The notes beneath the pieces were generated by a model, which worked only from the letters and a program-made list of their open reading frames with translations, searched no databases and was not told the origin of the DNA. Below, piece by piece: positions 50,733 to 57,767 of a stretch of DNA of 64,000 bases. How positions within the stretch are numbered: position 1 is the first letter of the stretch; each line of letters opens with the position of its first letter. The DNA is from JAWKUK01 sp964402175 (GTDB lineage Bacteria > Planctomycetota > UBA1135 > GCA-002686595): NCBI GenBank assembly GCA_964402175.1, contig CAYOBN010000007.1, positions 1 through 64,000 on the forward strand. The letters are read 5' to 3'. Made by a program: the position numbers and the translations under genes.

Positions 50733-52057
50733 TCCCGTCCTCGACGCTGACGGCGTGGCTCGGGACGTACCTCGTCCACAGCACGGTGTTGCTCGGGGTC
50801 GCGTGGCTCGCGACGCGGCTCGTGGTGTCGGCGCGGGCGCGCGAGGTCCTGTGGCGGGCGGCCCTCTTCGGCGGGCTCGCGACCGCGACGGTGCAGGTCG
50901 GTTGGCAGATGCGCCCGGCGCTGGGGCGGCTCGGGATGGAGGCCGTTCGTCAGACCGAGGGCGCGCCGTTCGAGGCGCGCTCGAGCGCTCTCCCCGGGGT
51001 CGAAGCTCCGTCTGCGCTCCAGGCGGCGCCCGTGCGCCAGCAGCGCGATCTGCGCGGCGTCGGCGCGCTCGCCCTGGGCCTCGGAGTGACCTTCGGGGCA
51101 CTTTCGATCGCGCTGGGTGTGGCGACGCTGAATCGGCGCCGGCGGCTGCAAGTCCGTGTCACCGACGGTCACGCGGTGGACGTCTTCCGCTCGCTCGCGC
51201 TCGCGTCGCCGCGGCTCGCGCGGACGGAGCTCTGGCAGTGCCCACGAGCCGAGAGCCCCTACGCGACCGGTGTGTTGCGTCCGCGGGTCGTCGTGCCCGA
51301 GCGTGCGCTGCGCGAACTTGATTCGGCGGAGCTGCGCGCGCTCTTCGCCCATGAATTGGCGCACTTGGAGCGGCGTGACCCGCTGTGGCTCGGCGCGACG
51401 CGCGCGCTGCAGCTCTGCTTGCCGCTGCAGCCGCTCAATGCGCTCGCCAGGCGGCGCCTGAACGACTGCGCGGAGCTCCTGTGCGATGAGCGCGCGCTGG
51501 GTCGCACGGGCGATCGGCTGGCGCTCGCGCAGAGCCTCGCCAAGGTCGCGAGTTGGCTCATCCGCGAGGATCACCTGCCTGACGCGGCGTGTGCGATGGC
51601 GAGCCGTCGCTCGCTGCTCGGGCTGCGCGTGGAGCGTATCCTCGACGAGGAGCAGCCGGCGCCCCGTGTCGGTGCGAGCGCCGCACGGGCCGCTGCGCTC
51701 GTCGGGCTGGTCGGTACGGCGCTCGCCGCGCCCGCCGTGCACCTCGGCAGCGCGAGCTTCGAGACCGCAGGTGTCGTCGAGCGACCCCGGTCCACGCAAG
51801 ATCGACCGGAGGTGGCGCTCGCTGCGCTGCTCACCGAGGCGGTCCAGCAGCTCGAACTCGAACTCGAGCTGCTGCAGCGCGCGCGCCAAGGCCGCGACCT
51901 CGATCCGTCGCTCACCGCGCGAATCGAACAGATGGAGCAACGTGTGCTCACCGCGAGCGCACGCGCGAAGAGGATCCGTGTGTTGCTCGAACGGGCCGCA
52001 CCGATCGACGCAGGCGCTGCGCCTGCGTTCCCTGAATTGGAGGAACCGAACCGATGA
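50729..52057 (+). CDS. BlaR1/MecR1-type M56 membrane metallopeptidase
   Basis: 442 residues from the GTG at 50729. N-terminal membrane helices (LGTYLVHSTVLLGVAWLATRLV, EVLWRAALFGGLATATVQVGW, GALALGLGVTFGALSIALG) precede the cytosolic M56 zinc-peptidase core HELAHLERRDPLWLG (first His ~208) and ELLCDERAL. A further helix (AAALVGLVGTALAAPAVHLG) and a coiled-coil-prone C-terminus (about 370-442) follow. Unlike BlaR1 there is no penicillin-binding sensor domain; the sensor here is short and mostly helical, so the stimulus is not a beta-lactam by sequence. It presumably cleaves the BlaI-like repressor. Confidence 0.88.
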   Translation: MIPSSTLTAWLGTYLVHSTVLLGVAWLATRLVVSARAREVLWRAALFGGLATATVQVGWQMRPALGRLGMEAVRQTEGAPFEARSSALPGVEAPSALQAAPVRQQRDLRGVGALALGLGVTFGALSIALGVATLNRRRRLQVRVTDGHAVDVFRSLALASPRLARTELWQCPRAESPYATGVLRPRVVVPERALRELDSAELRALFAHELAHLERRDPLWLGATRALQLCLPLQPLNALARRRLNDCAELLCDERALGRTGDRLALAQSLAKVASWLIREDHLPDAACAMASRRSLLGLRVERILDEEQPAPRVGASAARAAALVGLVGTALAAPAVHLGSASFETAGVVERPRSTQDRPEVALAALLTEAVQQLELELELLQRARQGRDLDPSLTARIEQMEQRVLTASARAKRIRVLLERAAPIDAGAAPAFPELEEPNR

Positions 52058-53589
52058 AATCCCTGTTCACCCTACTCGCGACCACCGCGGTCGCCGCGGC
52101 GACCACGTGGAGCGGCCGCGTCACGACGCTGCAGGAGCCTACGGCGACAGCGCCGACGCAGGAGACGGCGCAGCCCAAAGCCGAGCTGCGTGCGGACACT
52201 CGAGCGCCTGAGGCAATCCTCGTGCGCCTTGCCCGGACCGAACCGAACACGGTCCCGGTCCTCGAGAGCGTGCCGCTCGTCCTCAACCGGACCATCGGCG
52301 TCGGCGCGCCGCCGGCGATCGTCGGCGGCGTCACCTTCACGCCGAACACGCGCGAAGCGCCCGCCGGCGACCGCGATGAGGAGCTGGCGCGGCTGCGCAA
52401 GCGCCTTGCCGAGCTCGAAGAGGAGCTCGCGCGCCGCGAAGCTCGCGCCAACGGTCGTCCGCGCGAAGTGCAGGAGGAGGAAGTGAGGGTCCGCGGGCGG
52501 CAGATCGAAGTCCTGCCCAATCGCGGCGGTGGCTTCCTGCGAGCGCAGGGCGACGTCGAAGTCCAGACGCGCGGGATCGTGCGCGAAGCCCGCGAGCTCG
52601 CGGAGCGCGAGCGTAACCGCGCCGAAGAAGCGCGCGCTTTGGCCGAGCAGGAGCGCCATCGCGCCATGGAAGCCCGCGCGCGGGCGGAGGAGATGCGTGA
52701 GCAATCCGCCGCGATCGCCCGCGAGGCCGAGCGCGCTCGGGACGAAGCGCTGGAGCTGCGCGCACGCATGCTCGCAGAGACGCAGGCCCAGGTCGATGCG
52801 CTCCGCGCCGAAACAAAGCGCGCGGTGCGCGATGCGGACGTCCAGCGTCTGAGGCTCGGACGACCCGACAGCGACCATCCTCTCGTCGCGCGGGTCTACA
52901 ACACGGCACCGACTCCGCCCGTGGCACCGAGTCCGCCCGTGGCACCGGCCCCCCCGGCTCCGCCGGCACACTGGCCAGCGGAGGCGGCCATGCCCGCCCG
53001 CCCGATGCCGCCGGCGACCTCGATCCACATCCACGTCGAGGAGGGTGACGTGCACATCCACCACGGCGCTGGCGCGGCCGAGGTCCACGTCGAGCGCAAG
53101 TCCGGAGACCCCGCTGCACCGAACTCGAAGCCGGACACCGACAAGGGCCAGAAGGCGGGCCCCTCGGCGCCCAAGTCGAAGAAGGACAAGGACCGGGTCA
53201 GCCACGTCGAGTCCCAGGGGCTCGAGCTGCTGGAGACCATGGACCCCGATGTGCCGATGACCGTCGCGCTCAGCGCCATCACCGCGTTGGAGGACCTCGA
53301 CCTCGAACACGTCGCCTTGGGCGGTCTCTTCAACCAGACGAACGCCGTCGATCTCCTCCTGTTCCCGGAGAGCGCCAAGTCGTCGTCGCTCGCGAAGAGC
53401 GTGGCGCAAGCGCTCGCACCTGGTCGTGGCATCACGACCGCGCCGCAGGCCGCTGTCGTCGAGGAGCCGGCGCTCGATGAGCTGCTGCGCCTCGTGCGCG
53501 AGATGCACGCGGACCTGACGGCGCTGCGCGAGGAGCTCAGCGCGCTGCGCGGCGAGGTCGAAGTCGCGCCGCTGCGCGGGGCGCGCTGA
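52054..53589 (+). CDS. Exported coiled-coil protein of the BlaR operon
   Basis: 511 residues, starting 4 nt before the stop of the BlaR1-like gene. Signal peptide MKSLFTLLATTAVAAATTWS. Residues ~105-275 are a long charged coiled coil (DEELARLRKRLAELEEELAR and EARELAERERNRAEEARALA); a Pro-rich hinge (APTPPVAPSPPVAPAPPAPP) and a His-rich strand segment (SIHIHVEEGDVHIHHGAG) follow, then a Lys/Pro linker and an amphipathic C-terminus ending in another coiled coil (DELLRLVREMHADLTALREE). I recognise no family. Coupling to BlaI/BlaR1 suggests it is the effector or the sensor partner of that system (inference); the His-rich patch could bind metal. Confidence 0.78.
   Translation: MKSLFTLLATTAVAAATTWSGRVTTLQEPTATAPTQETAQPKAELRADTRAPEAILVRLARTEPNTVPVLESVPLVLNRTIGVGAPPAIVGGVTFTPNTREAPAGDRDEELARLRKRLAELEEELARREARANGRPREVQEEEVRVRGRQIEVLPNRGGGFLRAQGDVEVQTRGIVREARELAERERNRAEEARALAEQERHRAMEARARAEEMREQSAAIAREAERARDEALELRARMLAETQAQVDALRAETKRAVRDADVQRLRLGRPDSDHPLVARVYNTAPTPPVAPSPPVAPAPPAPPAHWPAEAAMPARPMPPATSIHIHVEEGDVHIHHGAGAAEVHVERKSGDPAAPNSKPDTDKGQKAGPSAPKSKKDKDRVSHVESQGLELLETMDPDVPMTVALSAITALEDLDLEHVALGGLFNQTNAVDLLLFPESAKSSSLAKSVAQALAPGRGITTAPQAAVVEEPALDELLRLVREMHADLTALREELSALRGEVEVAPLRGAR
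52908..52943 (+). repeat. Tandem 18-bp coding repeat
   Basis: Two 18-bp units (ACCGACTCCGCCCGTGGC and ACCGAGTCCGCCCGTGGC) with one difference, plus a partial third, coding for the PTPPVA-PSPPVA Pro-rich hinge of the coiled-coil protein. Confidence 0.85.
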
Positions 53590-53640
53590 GCCCAACGTAG
53601 CCGAGCCGCTGCGCTCTGTCCCTCCGCAGCGGCTCGCCTC

Positions 53641-53991
53641 TCACTGGCGCAAGACCTTCTCGAGCGCCTTGCCCTTCGCGAGCTCGTCGACGAGTTTGTC
53701 GAGATAGCGGATCTGGCGCATCAGGGGGTCCTCGACCTCTTCGACGCGCACGCCGCAGACGACCCCCTTGATGAGCGCGCTCTTCGGGTTGAAGGCCGGC
53801 GCGCTCGCGAAGAACTCGCGCAGGTCGCAGCCAGAGTCGATCTGGCGCTGCAGGCCGCGTTGGTCGTAACCCGTGAGCCAGCGGATGACCTCATCGACCT
53901 CGGCCTGGGTGCGGCCTTTGCGCTCCGCCTTCTGGACGTAGAGCGGGTAGACCTTCGCGAAGGAGTACGAGAAGACGCGGTGGTCGGTCAT
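53641..53991 (-). CDS. DUF2200 family protein
   Basis: 116 residues matching the DUF2200 family: RVFSYSFAKVYPLYVQKAERKGRT, DEVIRWLTGYDQ, SALIKGVVCGVRVEEVEDP and LMRQIRYLDKLVDELAKGK. The fold is small and helical with no catalytic motif known. These proteins are typically single-gene, cytosolic and of unknown function. It lies directly after the EamA transporter stop (same strand, 4 nt apart), so the two may be co-transcribed. Confidence 0.88.
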   Translation of the reverse strand: MTDHRVFSYSFAKVYPLYVQKAERKGRTQAEVDEVIRWLTGYDQRGLQRQIDSGCDLREFFASAPAFNPKSALIKGVVCGVRVEEVEDPLMRQIRYLDKLVDELAKGKALEKVLRQ

Positions 53992-53995
53992 GGCG

Positions 53996-55024
53996 CTACG
54001 TGGAGGGGCGGGACTTCGCTGCGGCGGCGGCGCCGAGGAGCTCGTTCGTGACGAGGGCGGTCAGGACCACCGTACCGCCGAGCAGCACATCGCGCGAGGG
54101 CACCTCTCCCGCGCCGAGCCAAGCCCAGAGGACACCGAAGAGGACCTCGAGCAACGCGAGCAAAGCGACCTCGGGCGCGCTGAGCGAGCGCGCGACGACC
54201 ATCACGAGCGAACAGGGCACCGCGAGCTGCACGACACCCAAGAGGCCGAGCCACCCGATATCGGCGGCGGAGGCCTGGAACGGCAGCGAGAACGGCACCG
54301 TGGCCGCGGCGGACAACACCGCGCCCAGCAACACCGCCGGGACGAGGTCGCGCCGCGGTCCGCGCTGGTTGCGTTGCACGATCATCCAGTTGATGGCGCC
54401 CGTGATCGGAACGGCGAGGGCGATCAACATCCCCTGCACGCTGCGCGCGTCGCTGGCCCCGACTTCGCGGCCGTACATCCACGCGATCCCGAGGGTCGCC
54501 GCGGCGATCGCGGCGATCGTGCGCGGCGCGAGCCGCTGACCCAGTACGAAGCGCGCGAGCACCGCGGTGAAGAGCGGGCAGACCGCGAGGGTCACCAGCA
54601 CGTTGGCGACCGACGTGCGCATGATCGCGATCATGAACGCGGTGTACATCACGGACCAGCACAAGCTGGACGCGACGAGGGGGAGCCCGCCGCCGGCGAT
54701 GCTGGCGAAGAAGCGGCGCGGACCGTGGACCAGGGGCAACGCGACCGTCAAGGCGAGCGCGTTGAAGGCGCTGCGCCAGAACGTGACTTCGAGGCCCTCT
54801 GCGCGCTCGAGCTGGCGCGAGACGACGCCCGCGATGCTCCACATCAGCGTGATGCCGACCATCGCGAGGACCGCGGTGCGGTGGCTCAGCGGACCGCGGG
54901 CGGGCAGGGCGCCTCTGGGACCCGATGGAGCGCCGGGCCGGGACTGCGACGGGGACGCGGGCGCAGGGGCAGCGGCGGAGCGCGGGCTCGGCTCTGCGGC
55001 GGGCGCCTCGGACGGGGACGACAT
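53996..55024 (-). CDS. EamA-family (DMT) transporter
   Basis: 342 residues from the ATG at 55024, with a Pro/Ser/Ala-rich cytoplasmic N-terminus of ~45 residues and about ten transmembrane helices arranged as two EamA repeats (MVGITLMWSIAGVVSRQLE... and VPITGAINWMIVQRNQRG...), ending in a LGAGEVPSRDVLLGGTVVLTALV pair. Members export amino acids or other small metabolites; the substrate cannot be assigned. Divergent from the transketolase-like gene. The stop is 4 nt from the DUF2200 start. Confidence 0.9.
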   Translation of the reverse strand: MSSPSEAPAAEPSPRSAAAPAPASPSQSRPGAPSGPRGALPARGPLSHRTAVLAMVGITLMWSIAGVVSRQLERAEGLEVTFWRSAFNALALTVALPLVHGPRRFFASIAGGGLPLVASSLCWSVMYTAFMIAIMRTSVANVLVTLAVCPLFTAVLARFVLGQRLAPRTIAAIAAATLGIAWMYGREVGASDARSVQGMLIALAVPITGAINWMIVQRNQRGPRRDLVPAVLLGAVLSAAATVPFSLPFQASAADIGWLGLLGVVQLAVPCSLVMVVARSLSAPEVALLALLEVLFGVLWAWLGAGEVPSRDVLLGGTVVLTALVTNELLGAAAAAKSRPST

Positions 55025-55212
55025 GGTGGTGGCGCGCGCGGTGGAGGTGTTCGGAGGCGCGAGAGGATGCCAGAACCGGGGCGCGGCGGGTGGCGCTCCG
55101 GCGCGGGCGCTTAGAATGGTGGCCCTGAAGTTCGCCCGGTCTGCGACCGGCCCTGCGACCGGCCGCCGTCCCTCCGCGGCCCCCCCTAGCGACCCCCTCG
55201 ATCCGCGCCCCG

Positions 55213-57588
55213 ATGACCAGCGCACCGCTGACCAGCGCGACGGCCCAGCCGCCCGCGCCCCAGGACCTCCGCCGCCCGAAGCTGTCCGAGTTGGAGCCCC
55301 ACTTCGGCCAGTGGGAGATCGTCGGCGATCTGATCGACCAGTGCATCGACCTGACGCTCAACCTGCGCCAGAGCGGTCACCCGGGCGGCTCGCGCTCGAA
55401 GGTGCCGTTCATGGTCGCGACGACGCTCGGTGGCTTCATGCGCTTCGACCTGCGGCGCCCGGAGCACCCCTTCGGCGACCGCTACGTGCTCGTCGCGGGG
55501 CACTGCAACCCGGGCACGTACGCGATGCTGGCCGTCTACAACGAAGCGCTGCGCATCATGCACGAGCGCACGGGCGACAGCCGCTACCTCGTCCCGAACG
55601 CGGGGCACCGCCAGCTCGTGTGGGAGGACCTCCTCTGGCTGCGCCACAACAAGCACCTGCCGGGCCACGCCGAGATGGAGGGCAAGACGCTCTTCTTCAA
55701 GTTCAACACCGGCCCGAGCGGTCACGGCGCGCCGGCGGCGCTGGGTGAGGCCCTCGCGCTCAAACACGCCGGCGTCCCGGCGCGGGTCTTCGCTTGCGAA
55801 GGCGAAGGCGGGCACACGGCGGGCGCTCACCACGAGGTCAAGAACTCGGCCTACGGGCTCGGCCTCGACAACCTGATCTACCTCTTCGACTGGAACGACC
55901 ACGGCATCGACGCGTTTGCGAACTCGACGGTGCAATGGGGCACGCCGCAGGAGTGGTTCGAGTCCCACGGCTGGCGCACCGCAGGCGCGGAGGACGGCCA
56001 CGACTACCGCCAGATCACGCGCGCGCTCGAGACCGTGATCTCCGCCGAGGCGACCGACAAACGGCCGGGTTGTGTGTGGTTCCGCACACGCAAGGGCCGC
56101 GGTTACCACGTCTACGATGCGCCGTCCCACGGCAAGGCCCACGCGCGCAACTCCGAGCTCTTCTGGCGCTGCCGCGAGGACTTCGCCAAGAAGTACGGGG
56201 TCACGTTCGACGGCCACGGCGACACGACGGACCCGGGCGAGGACAAGTGCCGCGAGCAGTCTAAGGCCTGGTTCAAGACGGTCTTCAGCGTCCTGCGCAA
56301 CACGCCGGGGCTCGCGGAGTACGTCGCGAACACGCTGTGCGACCTGGGTGACTCGATCCCGACCCCCGCGCGCTCGTTCCGGCTCGACGCGAAGCGCAAC
56401 ATGCACGAGGACCGGTCGTGGCTCGACCTGTCAAAGCTGCCGGAGTCGCTCTTCGTCGCTCCGGGCACAAAAGCCGCCAACAAAGACGGGTTCGCGAAGT
56501 TCGGCGCTTGGGTGAACGGGCTGGCGCGCGAGCGCATGGGCCGTCCGCTCGTGCTCGCGTGCTCGGCGGACCTGGCGGATTCGACCTCCATCTCGGGGTT
56601 CGCGAAGAACTTCGGCGAAGCGAAGGGTTTCGGTTGGTACGAGCGCGACTCCAATCCTGAGGGCTCGCTCCTGCCGCAGCAGATCACGGAGTTCACGAAC
56701 TCGGGCCTCGTCGTGGGCCTCGCGACCGTGAACATGCACCAGGAGCCCGAGAAGCAGTTCCTCGGCTACTGGGGCGCGTGCTCGACCTACGGCAGCTTCA
56801 GCTACCTGAAGTACGGCATGATGCGCCTCTTCAGCCAGTTGGCGCAGGACTGCGAGCTGAAGGTCGGCAAGGTGATCTGGGTCGCGGGCCACTCCGGCCC
56901 CGAGACCGCCGAGGACAGCCGCACCCACTTCGGCATCTTCGCCCCCATCGTGACGCAGCTCTTCCCCGACGGGCACGTCATCAACCTGCGCCCGTGGGAG
57001 CACAACGAAGTGGCGCCGTGCCTCGCTGCAGCGCTGGCGACGGACGTCCCGATCATCGCTCTGCACCTGACCCGTCCGCTCGTCGTCACCCCCGACCGCG
57101 CGAAGCTCGGCATGGCGAGCCACATGGACGCGGCGAAGGGCGCGTACATCGTGCGCGACCACGATCCGAAGCGTCCGAAGGAGGGCACCGTCATCGTCGA
57201 GGGCACCTCGACGATGGAGTCGATCATGGAGCTCCTGCCGAAGCTCCACTCCGGCGAAGCGCCGAACGTCAAGGTCGTCGCAGCGATCAGCTACGAGCTC
57301 TTCATGCGCCAACCGAAGGAGTACCGCGACAGCGTGCTGCACAAGTCGGACTGGCTCGACTCCACCGTGATCTCGAACGGCGCGCGCATCGGCATGCACC
57401 CGTGGCTCTCCAGCAAGGTCGCGGAGCAGTACGCGATGACCTCGGACTTCGATGACCGTTGGCGCACGGGCGGCACCGTCGCCGAGGTCAAGCGCGAGGC
57501 CCACCTGGACCCGGACAGCCTGCTGGACGGCATCCGCCGCTTTGCGCGCGACCGCGAGGAGCGCCTCGGCCGTTTGAGCCTGCCCTGA
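55213..57588 (+). CDS. Divergent transketolase-like thiamine-diphosphate enzyme
   Basis: 791 residues, longer than the ~660 of standard transketolase. The N-terminal TPP domain shows SGHPGGS, the AGHCNPGTYAML and FNTGPSGHGAPAALGEALA blocks, and CEGEGGHTAGAHHEVKNSAYGLGLDNL, corresponding to the GDG...N metal/TPP motif but with GEG and an inserted Thr. The middle (about 290-440) is an extra segment. The pyrimidine-binding domain reads LVLACSADLADSTSISGFAKNFGEA and QQITEFTNSGLVVGLAT, keeping the Glu of the activating site, and the C-terminal domain closes with VVAAISYELFMRQ. It probably catalyses two-carbon transfer, but the specificity may differ. Stands alone on the plus strand, divergent from the EamA gene. 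Confidence 0.85.
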   Translation: MTSAPLTSATAQPPAPQDLRRPKLSELEPHFGQWEIVGDLIDQCIDLTLNLRQSGHPGGSRSKVPFMVATTLGGFMRFDLRRPEHPFGDRYVLVAGHCNPGTYAMLAVYNEALRIMHERTGDSRYLVPNAGHRQLVWEDLLWLRHNKHLPGHAEMEGKTLFFKFNTGPSGHGAPAALGEALALKHAGVPARVFACEGEGGHTAGAHHEVKNSAYGLGLDNLIYLFDWNDHGIDAFANSTVQWGTPQEWFESHGWRTAGAEDGHDYRQITRALETVISAEATDKRPGCVWFRTRKGRGYHVYDAPSHGKAHARNSELFWRCREDFAKKYGVTFDGHGDTTDPGEDKCREQSKAWFKTVFSVLRNTPGLAEYVANTLCDLGDSIPTPARSFRLDAKRNMHEDRSWLDLSKLPESLFVAPGTKAANKDGFAKFGAWVNGLARERMGRPLVLACSADLADSTSISGFAKNFGEAKGFGWYERDSNPEGSLLPQQITEFTNSGLVVGLATVNMHQEPEKQFLGYWGACSTYGSFSYLKYGMMRLFSQLAQDCELKVGKVIWVAGHSGPETAEDSRTHFGIFAPIVTQLFPDGHVINLRPWEHNEVAPCLAAALATDVPIIALHLTRPLVVTPDRAKLGMASHMDAAKGAYIVRDHDPKRPKEGTVIVEGTSTMESIMELLPKLHSGEAPNVKVVAAISYELFMRQPKEYRDSVLHKSDWLDSTVISNGARIGMHPWLSSKVAEQYAMTSDFDDRWRTGGTVAEVKREAHLDPDSLLDGIRRFARDREERLGRLSLP

Positions 57589-57667
57589 GAAAGGGACACT
57601 GGACAGGGGCACGGGAAAGCACGAAATCCGGCAGCGCGTCGGTGGATTTCCGCGCGCGCGGGCAGTG

Positions 57668-57767
57668 NNNNNNNNNNNNNNNNNNNNNNNNNNNNNNNNN
57701 NNNNNNNNNNNNNNNNNNNNNNNNNNNNNNNNNNNNNNNNNNNNNNNNNNNNNNNNNNNNNNNNNNN
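57668..57767. other. Assembly gap (100 N)
   Basis: Exactly 100 N between the transketolase-like gene and the large secreted protein; it removes the start and signal peptide of the latter. Confidence 0.98.
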
